DNA of 64,000 nucleotides. Origin: Oscillospiraceae bacterium (GTDB taxonomy: Bacteria; Bacillota; Clostridia; Oscillospirales; Oscillospiraceae). Under the pieces are notes generated by a model that was not told the DNA's origin, did not search any database, and was given only the letters and a program-made list of their open reading frames with translations. The stretch lies in assembly GCA_017540645.1 (NCBI GenBank), contig JAFYAQ010000023.1, forward strand, positions 1 through 64,000, given 5' to 3'. Below are positions 16,951-24,189 of this stretch, in pieces. Each line of letters opens with the position of its first letter. The first letter of the stretch is position 1. The position numbers and the translations under genes were made by a program.

Positions 16951-18534
16951 ATGGGAGCTTTGCTAATCAAACTCGGAATGATCGTGCTGTTTTTCGGACT
17001 GATGATCGGTGTGGGCCTTTACTGCCGCCGGCATTCCGACAGCGTGGACAACTTTATTCTCGGCGGCCGCAGCGTGGGCGCCTGGTTTACCGCCTTCGCC
17101 TACGGCACCTCTTACTTCTCCGCGGTCATCATGGTGGGCTACTCCGGCCAGTTCGGCTGGCGCTACGGTCTGGCCGCCACCTGGATCGGCCTGGGCAACA
17201 CCCTGATCGGCTCTTACATGGCCTGGACGCTCCTGGGCCGCCGGACCCGGGTCATGACCCAGCACCTCCAGAGCCAGACCATGCCGGACTTCTTCCTGAA
17301 GCGCTACGGCAGCCGGGGTCTGAAGCTGTGCGCCGCGGCCATCATCTTTGTCTTTATGATCCCCTACGCCGCCTCCCTGTACAACGGCCTGTCCCGGCTC
17401 TTCGCCATGGCTTTTTCGGTGGATTACACCGTATGCATCGTGATCATGGCCCTGCTGACCGCGGCTTACGTCATGGCCGGGGGCTATATGGCCACGGTGA
17501 TCAACGACTTTATCCAGGGCGTGATCATGTTCTTCGGCATCATCGCCATCATCGCGGCGGTCCTCCGGGGCTTCGGCGGCTTCCAGCAGGCCATCGTGGA
17601 TCTGGCAAAGGTCAACGACCCCGCGGTCTCCTCGGCCCCCGGCGCCTTCACCTCCTTCTTCGGACCGGATCTCTTTAACCTGGCCGCGGTGGTGATCCTC
17701 ACCTCCCTGGGCACCTGGAGCCTGCCCCAGATGACCCAGAAGTTCTACGCCATCAAGGACGAGCAGGCCATCATCAAGGGCACGGTGATCTCCACCCTCT
17801 TCGCCCTGGTGGTGGCGGGGGGCTGCTACTTCATGGGCAGCTTCGGCCGTCTGCTGTCCGACCGGGTGGATATCGCCAAGAGCGGCTACGACGCCATTAT
17901 CCCCACCATGTTTGAGAGCTTTCCCTCCCTGCTGCTGAGCCTGGTCATCGTGCTGGTGCTGGCGGCCTCCATGTCCACCCTGTCCTCCATCGTGCTGACC
18001 TCCAGCACGACCCTGACCCTGGACCTGTTCCAAGAGCTCCGGGGGAACAAGCTGGAAGAGAAAAAGCAGATCGGCATGATCCGGGGCCTGATCCTCCTGT
18101 TCATCCTCCTGTCGGCGGTGATCGCCATCCTCCAGTACAAGTTCAGCATCGCCTTTATCGCCCAGCTCATGGGTCTTAGCTGGGGCGCCATGGCCGGCTC
18201 CTTCCTGGGGCCCTTCGTCTACGGTCTCTACAGCAAGCGGGTCACCGCCCCTGCGGTGTGGACCAGCTTTCTCTTCGGCGTGGGGCTGATGCTGCTGAAC
18301 ATGTTCGTCAAGCCCGCCTTCCCGGCCTGGCTCCAGTCCCCCATCAACTGCGGCGCCTTTGTGATGCTCGCCTCCCTGGTGCTGGTCCCGGCGGTCAGCG
18401 CCATAACCAAGGTGAAGGATCCGGCGGGCGTGGAGAAGATCTTTGCCTGCTACGAGAGGACCGTGACCGTCCCGGCCAAGGCCTCCATCGGCTACAGCGC
18501 CAGCGCCCCCGCCAGAAAGAAAAAGAAGAAGTAA
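16951..18534 (+). CDS. Sodium:solute symporter (SSS family)
   Basis: 527 residues, almost entirely hydrophobic helices (about 13 predicted by eye), with the SSS features DNFILGGRSVGAWFTAFAYGTSYFSA near the N-terminus and SMSTLSSIVLTSSTTLTLDL (conserved sodium-site region) in the middle. It ends in a lysine-rich cytoplasmic tail. It would import an organic anion or zwitterion with Na+. The substrate is unknown from sequence; position inside the Tyr T-box operon suggests an aryl acid such as 4-hydroxyphenylacetate, or an aromatic amino acid precursor. ATG 16951 is preferred because GGGAG (16938-16942) lies eight bases before it; an ATG at 16945 is only two bases from it. Confidence 0.88.
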   Translation: MGALLIKLGMIVLFFGLMIGVGLYCRRHSDSVDNFILGGRSVGAWFTAFAYGTSYFSAVIMVGYSGQFGWRYGLAATWIGLGNTLIGSYMAWTLLGRRTRVMTQHLQSQTMPDFFLKRYGSRGLKLCAAAIIFVFMIPYAASLYNGLSRLFAMAFSVDYTVCIVIMALLTAAYVMAGGYMATVINDFIQGVIMFFGIIAIIAAVLRGFGGFQQAIVDLAKVNDPAVSSAPGAFTSFFGPDLFNLAAVVILTSLGTWSLPQMTQKFYAIKDEQAIIKGTVISTLFALVVAGGCYFMGSFGRLLSDRVDIAKSGYDAIIPTMFESFPSLLLSLVIVLVLAASMSTLSSIVLTSSTTLTLDLFQELRGNKLEEKKQIGMIRGLILLFILLSAVIAILQYKFSIAFIAQLMGLSWGAMAGSFLGPFVYGLYSKRVTAPAVWTSFLFGVGLMLLNMFVKPAFPAWLQSPINCGAFVMLASLVLVPAVSAITKVKDPAGVEKIFACYERTVTVPAKASIGYSASAPARKKKKK

Positions 18535-18551
18535 GAAGAGAGGCAGAGCCA

Positions 18552-20276
18552 ATGAAAACATTGATGTTAGGCAATAAGGCGGCCGCCCGGGGCCTGTACG
18601 AGGCCGGGGTCAGTCTGGTGTCCAGCTATCCGGGCACCCCCAGCACTGAGATCACCGAGGAGTGCGCCGCCTACGACGAGATCTACTGCGAGTGGGCTCC
18701 CAACGAGAAGGTGGCCATGGAGGTGGCCTTCGGGGCGTCCTTGGCCGGGCGGCGCAGCTTCTGCGGCATGAAGCACGTAGGCCTGAACGTGGCCGCGGAT
18801 CCCCTGTTCACCGCGTCCTACACCGGCGTGAACGGCGGCATGGTCATCGCCGTGGCGGACGATGCGGGCATGCATTCCAGCCAGAACGAGCAGGACTCCC
18901 GCCATTACGCCAGGGCCGCCAAGCTGCCCATGCTGGAGCCCTCCGATTCCGGCGAGGCCCGGGCCTTCGCCATGCTGGCCTTTGAGCTCAGCGAGCGCTT
19001 TGACACCCCGGTGCTGCTGAAAATGTGCACCCGCATCGCCCACGCCCAGAGCATCGTGGAGACCGGGGAGCGCCGGGAGATCCCTCCCCGTCCGTATGAA
19101 AAGGACGCGGCGAAATATGTCATGACCCCCGCCAACGCCATCCGCCGCCACCCCCTGGTGGAAGCCCGGCTCCGGGCGCTGCAGGATTGGGCCGAAACGG
19201 CGGAGATCAACCGCATAGAGCCCGGCGAGGACAACTCGGTGGGCTTCATCACCTCTTCCACCAGCTACCAGTATGTGAAGGAGGTCTGCCTCGACCGGCA
19301 TCCGGTGCTGAAGCTGGGCATGATCTGGCCCCTGCCGGAGCAGAAGATCCGTGCCTTCGCCGCCTCGGTGGACAAGCTGGTGGTGGTGGAGGAGCTGGAT
19401 CCCTTCCTGGAAAACTACTGCCGTGCCCTGGGCCTGGCGGTAACGGGCAAAGAGCTCTTCCCCTCGGAGGGAGAGTTCTCCCAGAACCTGGTGGCGGCCT
19501 GTCTGGGGAAGGAGATCCCCGGGGGCGTCTCCCTGGGCGAACCCATCCCCGGCCGCCCGCCGGTCATGTGCCCGGGCTGCCCCCATCGGGGACTGTTCTA
19601 CACTCTGGCAAAAAACAAGTGCACCGTCATGGGTGACATCGGCTGCTACACCCTGGGCGCCGCCCCTCCCCTGAAATCCATCGACATGACCCTGTGCATG
19701 GGCGCCTCCATCCCCTCCCAGCACGGCTTCCGCAAGGCCGGGGGCGAGGGGGGACGGCTGGTCTCCGTGATCGGCGACTCCACCTTCATGCACTCGGGCA
19801 TGACGGGCCTGGCCAACGCGGCCTACAACCAGTCCGACTCCACGGTGATCATCCTGGACAACTCCATCACCGGCATGACCGGCCACCAGCAAAACCCCTC
19901 CACCGGTCTGAACATCCGGGGGGAACCTGCGGGGAAGATCGACCTGGAGGCCCTCTGCCGGGCCATGGGCATCCGGCGGGTGCAGGTGGTGGACCCCTAT
20001 GACCTGGGGGCCTGCGACAAGGCGGTGAAGGAGGAGCTGGCCGCGGCGGAGCCCTCTGTGATCATCAGCCGGAGGCCCTGCGCCCTGCTCAAGTCCGTCA
20101 AGCCCAAGCCGGCGCTGCGGATCGAGGCGGACAAGTGTCGGGGCTGCAGGAGCTGCATGCGCATCGGCTGCCCGGCCATCAGCATCCGGGACGGCAAGGC
20201 CCGCATCGACAGTACCCTGTGCGTGGGCTGCGGCGTCTGCGAACAGCTGTGCGGTTTCGGCGCGTTCGCCCATTGA
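18552..20276 (+). CDS. iorA: Indolepyruvate:ferredoxin oxidoreductase, alpha subunit
   Basis: IorA carries the TPP and Fe-S centres of the enzyme that interconverts aryl-pyruvates and aryl-acetyl-CoA with ferredoxin. The 574 residues show the N-terminal pyrimidine-binding domain (YPGTPSTEITE, GMKHVGLNVAADPL), the CPGCPHRG motif near 340, the TPP-binding segment GDSTFMHSG through IILDNSITGMTGHQQ, and two C-terminal [4Fe-4S] ferredoxin motifs, CRGCRSCMRIGCP (about 529) and CVGCGVCEQLCG (about 557). The reaction is reversible in anaerobes; under a Tyr T-box the reductive carboxylation direction is favoured by inference. Tightly spaced between the symporter gene (17 bases) and iorB (14 bases). 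Confidence 0.95.
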   Translation: MKTLMLGNKAAARGLYEAGVSLVSSYPGTPSTEITEECAAYDEIYCEWAPNEKVAMEVAFGASLAGRRSFCGMKHVGLNVAADPLFTASYTGVNGGMVIAVADDAGMHSSQNEQDSRHYARAAKLPMLEPSDSGEARAFAMLAFELSERFDTPVLLKMCTRIAHAQSIVETGERREIPPRPYEKDAAKYVMTPANAIRRHPLVEARLRALQDWAETAEINRIEPGEDNSVGFITSSTSYQYVKEVCLDRHPVLKLGMIWPLPEQKIRAFAASVDKLVVVEELDPFLENYCRALGLAVTGKELFPSEGEFSQNLVAACLGKEIPGGVSLGEPIPGRPPVMCPGCPHRGLFYTLAKNKCTVMGDIGCYTLGAAPPLKSIDMTLCMGASIPSQHGFRKAGGEGGRLVSVIGDSTFMHSGMTGLANAAYNQSDSTVIILDNSITGMTGHQQNPSTGLNIRGEPAGKIDLEALCRAMGIRRVQVVDPYDLGACDKAVKEELAAAEPSVIISRRPCALLKSVKPKPALRIEADKCRGCRSCMRIGCPAISIRDGKARIDSTLCVGCGVCEQLCGFGAFAH

Positions 20277-20290
20277 AGGGAGGCAGGAAC

Positions 20291-20860
20291 ATGACAAAGA
20301 ACATGATGATCGTCGGCGTTGGCGGACAGGGCTCCCTGCTGGCCAGCAAGCTGCTGGGCTATCTGCTCATGGGCCGGGGTTTTGACGTGAAGGTCTCCGA
20401 GGTCCACGGCATGAGCCAGCGGGGCGGCAGCGTGGTGACCTATGTGCGCTGGGGAGAGAAGGTGTATTCCCCCATCGTGGATAAGGGAGAGGCGGATTTC
20501 ATCGTCTCCTTTGAGCTGCTGGAGGCCGCCCGCTACCTGGAATATCTGCGGCCGGATGGCCAGATCGTCACCAGCACCCAGCAGATCGACCCCATGCCCG
20601 TGGTCACCGGGGCCGCCGACTACCCCCGGGACCTGACGGAAAAGATGCGGGCCCTGGGAGTGCGTGTGGACACCCTGGATGCCCTGGGGCTGGCGGAGGA
20701 GGCCGGCAGTCCCAAGGCCGCCAACCTTGTCCTCCTGGGACGGCTGTCCCGGTATTTTGATTTTGATGAGAGCGTGTGGGAGGAGGCCATGGAGGCCTGC
20801 ATCCCGCCCCGCTTCCGGGAGATGAACCGGAAAGCCTTTGCCCTGGGCCGCAACGCGTAA
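20291..20860 (+). CDS. iorB: Indolepyruvate:ferredoxin oxidoreductase, beta subunit
   Basis: 189 residues of the pyruvate/ketoisovalerate oxidoreductase gamma-type domain that pairs with IorA. Diagnostic are the start MIVGVGGQGSLLASKLLG, SEVHGMSQRGGSVVTYVR and the SPKAANLVLLG segment near the C-terminus. It supplies the CoA-binding part of the two-subunit enzyme. GGGAGG precedes the ATG at 20291. Adjacent to iorA upstream and to a PaaK-like ligase downstream, the conserved order seen in many archaea and clostridia. Confidence 0.95.
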   Translation: MTKNMMIVGVGGQGSLLASKLLGYLLMGRGFDVKVSEVHGMSQRGGSVVTYVRWGEKVYSPIVDKGEADFIVSFELLEAARYLEYLRPDGQIVTSTQQIDPMPVVTGAADYPRDLTEKMRALGVRVDTLDALGLAEEAGSPKAANLVLLGRLSRYFDFDESVWEEAMEACIPPRFREMNRKAFALGRNA

Positions 20861-20876
20861 AAAGGAGAGCACGCCC

Positions 20877-22187
20877 ATGAACAAACAAAAGTATTATCAG
20901 CCGGAGCGGGAAACCATGCCCCGGGAGGAAATGGCAGCACTGCAAAACGAGCTCTTTTTGAAGCAGCTGCGCCGGGTCTACGACAACGTTCCCTATTACC
21001 GCTCCAAGATGGAGGAAAAGGGCGTCACCCCGGAGGACATCCACAGCCTGGAGGACATCCGGAAGCTGCCCTTCCTGTCCAAGGCGGACCTGCGGGATGC
21101 CTACCCCTACGGGCTGCTGGCAAAGCCCCTCTCCGAGTGCGTGCGCATCCAGTCCACCTCCGGCACCACCGGCAAGCGGGTGGTGGCCTTCTACACCCAG
21201 CACGACGTGGATCTCTGGGAAGAATGCTGCGCCCGGGCGATCACCGCGGCCGGCGGCACGGAAGAGGACGTCTGCCAGGTCTGCTACGGCTACGGGCTGT
21301 TCACCGGAGGCCCGGGTCTCCACGGGGGCTCCCACAAGGTGGGCTGCCTCACCCTGCCCATGTCCTCGGGCAACACGGAGCGGCAGATCCAGTTCATGAT
21401 GGACCTGGGCGCTACCATATTGTGCTGCACCCCCTCCTACGCCGCCTATCTGGGCGAGGCGTTGGCGGAGGCGGGCTACAAGCCGGAGGACAACCGGCTG
21501 AAGGCCGGCATCTTCGGCGCAGAGCCCTGGACCGAGGAGATGCGCCGGGACATCCAGCGCTCCCTGGGCATCAAGGCCTACGATATCTATGGCCTGACCG
21601 AGACCAGCGGCCCGGGCGTGGCCTTTGAGTGCCCAGAGCAGAAGGGCATGCACATCAACGAGGACCACTTCTACCCCGAGATCATCGACCCGGATACCGG
21701 GGAGGTGCTGCCCGAGGGAGCCCAGGGCGAGCTGGTGTTCACCGCCCTGGACAAGGAGGCCTTCCCCCTGATCCGCTACCGTACCCGGGACATCTGCACC
21801 CTCTCCCGGGAGAAATGCTCCTGCGGCCGGACCCTGATCCGCATGTCCAAGCCCCGGGGCCGCAGCGACGACATGCTCATCATCCGCGGCGTGAACGTCT
21901 TCCCCAGCCAGATCGAGACGGTGCTCATGGAGCAGGGCTATTCCTCCAATTACCTGATCATCGTGGACCGGGTCAACAACACCGACACCTTCGATATCAA
22001 CGTGGAGATGCTTCCGGACCAGTTCTCCGACACGGTCCGGGCCATCACCGACAGGGAGCAGAAGCTCACCGACGCCCTGCGCACCATGCTGGGCATCACC
22101 GCCAAGGTGCACCTGGTACCCCCCAAGAGCATCCAGCGCAGCGAGGGCAAGGCCGTCCGGCTGATCGACAAACGGAAATTGCTTTGA
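20877..22187 (+). CDS. paaK: Phenylacetate-CoA ligase family protein (PaaK-like)
   Basis: 436 residues, usual for PaaK. Visible motifs are the N-terminal region LRRVYDNVPYYRSKM, the ATP-binding STSGTTGKRVV near residue 93, GGSHKVGCLTLPMSSGN, YDIYGLTETSGPG, and the C-terminal domain RGRSDDMLIIRGVNVFPSQIE typical of PaaK. It would convert phenylacetate, 4-hydroxyphenylacetate or indoleacetate to its CoA ester, the substrate of IorAB in the carboxylating direction. AAAGGAG precedes the ATG. It is the second adenylating enzyme in the operon, so the two may handle different acids. The PaaK/IorAB/ACT order is a recurring arrangement. Confidence 0.92.
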   Translation: MNKQKYYQPERETMPREEMAALQNELFLKQLRRVYDNVPYYRSKMEEKGVTPEDIHSLEDIRKLPFLSKADLRDAYPYGLLAKPLSECVRIQSTSGTTGKRVVAFYTQHDVDLWEECCARAITAAGGTEEDVCQVCYGYGLFTGGPGLHGGSHKVGCLTLPMSSGNTERQIQFMMDLGATILCCTPSYAAYLGEALAEAGYKPEDNRLKAGIFGAEPWTEEMRRDIQRSLGIKAYDIYGLTETSGPGVAFECPEQKGMHINEDHFYPEIIDPDTGEVLPEGAQGELVFTALDKEAFPLIRYRTRDICTLSREKCSCGRTLIRMSKPRGRSDDMLIIRGVNVFPSQIETVLMEQGYSSNYLIIVDRVNNTDTFDINVEMLPDQFSDTVRAITDREQKLTDALRTMLGITAKVHLVPPKSIQRSEGKAVRLIDKRKLL

Positions 22188-22203
22188 GCAGGAGGTAAAA
22201 GCT

Positions 22204-22632
22204 ATGTATATCCGACAGGTTTCCATTTTCCTGGCCAACAAGAGCGGCACTCTGGCCGAGGTCACGGACTTCCTCTATCAACACAACGTAAACCTCCGCG
22301 CCCTTTGCCTTGCGGACACGGCGGACTTCGGCATCCTGCGGATCATCGTGGACAAGCCGGAGGAGACCCTGGCCCTGCTGAAGGAGGCCCAGTACGTCTG
22401 CACCATCACGGACATGCTGGCCGTCAAGATCGACGACGTGCCCGGCTCCATGGCCGGCGTGGTCCGGGCCCTGGCCGACAACGATATCTCCATCGAGTAC
22501 GCCTACGCCTTCACCACCGCCCAGAAGGGCACCGCCATCAACCTGCTGCGGGTGGAAAACAACGCCGCGGCGGAATTCGTTCTGAAAAATACGCCGTACC
22601 AGACGGTGGGCCCCGAAGTGCTGAACGCCTGA
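22204..22632 (+). CDS. Tandem ACT-domain protein
   Basis: 142 residues made of two ACT domains: 1-66 (ISIFLANKSG-like start, TLAEVTDFLYQHNVNLRALCLADTADFGILRIIVD) and about 70-140 (AVKIDDVPGSMAGVVRALADNDISIEYAYAF). ACT pairs usually bind amino acids at their interface and control enzymes. There is no catalytic or DNA-binding domain. In PaaK-IorAB clusters a stand-alone tandem ACT is common; it may report aromatic amino acid level to the ligase or the oxidoreductase. That role is inference. Sixteen bases after paaK, with AGGAGG before the ATG. Confidence 0.88.
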   Translation: MYIRQVSIFLANKSGTLAEVTDFLYQHNVNLRALCLADTADFGILRIIVDKPEETLALLKEAQYVCTITDMLAVKIDDVPGSMAGVVRALADNDISIEYAYAFTTAQKGTAINLLRVENNAAAEFVLKNTPYQTVGPEVLNA

Positions 22633-22666
22633 GACCCGCCGATCAATATAGGGAGAAAAATACGCC

Positions 22667-23833
22667 ATGAAACCGATGAACAGAAAATGCGCCTCTTTCA
22701 CGGACTCCGTCATCCGCCGTATGACCCGCATCGCTTATGCCTGCGGCGCCATCAACCTGGCCCAGGGCTTCCCGGACTTCGACCCTCCCAAGGCCATCAC
22801 CGACCGGCTGAAAGAGGTGGCCGCCGAAGGCCCCCACCAGTACCCCATCACCATGGGCGCCCCCAACTTCCGCCGCGCCCTGGCCGCCAAGACCCGCCGT
22901 TTCATGGGCCGGGACATCGACCCGGAGACGGAGGTGGTGGTGACCATCGGCTCCACCGAGGCCATGGTGGACACCATCTTTGCCCTCACCAACCCCGGGG
23001 ACAAGATCGCCATGTTCTCCCCTTATTTTGAGAACTACTCCGCTCAGACCATCTTTGCCGACTGCGAGCCCGTGTTCATCCCCCTGGTGCCCCCGGACTT
23101 CCACTTCGACGCCAACGTGCTGGAGGACGCCTTCAAGAAGGGCCTCAAGGCCATCATCATCTGCAACCCCTCCAACCCCAGCGGCCGGGTCTTCACCTAC
23201 GAGGAGCTGAAGCTGATCGCCGATCTGTGCATCAAATACGACGTCTATGCCATCACCGACGAGGTGTACGAGCATATCATATATGACGGCCACGTACACA
23301 CGTATATGGCAAATCTCCCGGGGATGTGGGAGCGGACCGTTACCTGCAACTCCCTGTCCAAGACCTATTCCATCACGGGCTGGCGTCTGGGCTACGCCAT
23401 CGCTCCCAAGGAGATCATGGACAAGATCAAGCAATTCCACGACTTCAACGCCGTGGGCGCCCCCTCCCCCCTGATGGAGGCTGCCATTGTGGGGCTCACC
23501 ATGCCCGACAGCTACTATCAGGAGTTCACCGCCCACTACGCCCACATGAAGAAGATCTTCACCGAGGGCATGCGCTCTATCGGCATCCCCTTCACCGATC
23601 CGGAGGGCACCTATTTCGTCCTGGCGGACATCGCCCCCTATCTGAAAAAGGGCCAGACCGACGTGGAGTTCTGCGAGGAGATGGCCCGGAAGGTGGGCGT
23701 GGCCGTGGTGCCCGGCACCTCCTTCTTCAAGGAAGACGTGAACAACATCGTCCGCATGCACTTCGCCAAAAAGGACGAGACTCTGTATGCCGCCCTGGAC
23801 CGCCTGGCGGATATCAAGAACAAGATGCTGTGA
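22667..23833 (+). CDS. Class I/II PLP-dependent aminotransferase, probably aromatic
   Basis: 388 residues of fold-type I aminotransferase. It has GFPDFDPP and YPITMGAPNFRRALA near the N-terminus, CNPSNPSGRVF near 167, the DEVYEHIIYDG aspartate region, and the Schiff-base lysine in NSLSKTYSITGWRLGY (about residue 232), followed by the arginine-containing C-terminal domain. It resembles the aspartate/tyrosine/aromatic aminotransferase group. In this operon it would aminate 4-hydroxyphenylpyruvate (or phenylpyruvate, indolepyruvate) made by IorAB. Specificity is inferred from context only. Confidence 0.88.
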   Translation: MKPMNRKCASFTDSVIRRMTRIAYACGAINLAQGFPDFDPPKAITDRLKEVAAEGPHQYPITMGAPNFRRALAAKTRRFMGRDIDPETEVVVTIGSTEAMVDTIFALTNPGDKIAMFSPYFENYSAQTIFADCEPVFIPLVPPDFHFDANVLEDAFKKGLKAIIICNPSNPSGRVFTYEELKLIADLCIKYDVYAITDEVYEHIIYDGHVHTYMANLPGMWERTVTCNSLSKTYSITGWRLGYAIAPKEIMDKIKQFHDFNAVGAPSPLMEAAIVGLTMPDSYYQEFTAHYAHMKKIFTEGMRSIGIPFTDPEGTYFVLADIAPYLKKGQTDVEFCEEMARKVGVAVVPGTSFFKEDVNNIVRMHFAKKDETLYAALDRLADIKNKML

Positions 23834-23849
23834 AAAAGGAGAGACGAGC

Positions 23850-24134
23850 ATGATCGTATTGAACGTGACCTACAAATGCCTGCCCGGCAAAAACAAGGCC
23901 CTGGTGGAGCGGATCCGGGCCGAGGGCATCGACGTCGCCTGCCGCGCCGACGAGGGGAACATCAAGTATGACTACTACCTCCCCACCGACGGCAGCGAGG
24001 AACTGCTGCTGATCGAAAAATGGCAGGACGCCCGGACCCTGCAGGCCCACGGCGCCCAGCCCCATCTGAAACGGCTCATGGCCTTCAAGCCCGAGTATGC
24101 CACCGAGACCATCGTGGAGAGATTTGAAGTATAA
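23850..24134 (+). CDS. Antibiotic biosynthesis monooxygenase (ABM) domain protein
   Basis: 94 residues of the dimeric alpha-beta ABM fold: MIVLNVTYKCLPGKNKALVERI, YDYYLPTDGSEELLLIEKWQD and LQAHGAQPHLKRLM are characteristic of YgiN-like proteins. These small proteins include quinol monooxygenases and many with no known reaction. As the last gene of the T-box operon, 16 bases after the aminotransferase gene, it might act on an aromatic compound, but an anaerobic role is unclear. AAAAGGAG precedes the ATG. Confidence 0.78.
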   Translation: MIVLNVTYKCLPGKNKALVERIRAEGIDVACRADEGNIKYDYYLPTDGSEELLLIEKWQDARTLQAHGAQPHLKRLMAFKPEYATETIVERFEV

Positions 24135-24150
24135 AGCCGTGTATTAAAAC

Positions 24151-24178
24151 ACCGCCGGGGAGCAGCCTCCCCGGCGGT
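24151..24178. terminator. Terminator between the T-box operon and glgB
   Basis: 12-bp stem (24151-24162 with 24167-24178) with a CAGC loop. Its T-run is on the minus strand side (GTTTTAATAC), so it serves glgB best and the plus-strand operon less well. Confidence 0.75.
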
Positions 24179-24189
24179 AAAATTATGGC

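Noticed and set aside
14871-24134. Operon as aromatic amino acid degradation to aryl acids with ATP gain
   Set aside because: IorAB can run that way, but a Tyr T-box would turn it on when tyrosine is scarce, which contradicts a catabolic role; two AMP-forming ligases also consume ATP.
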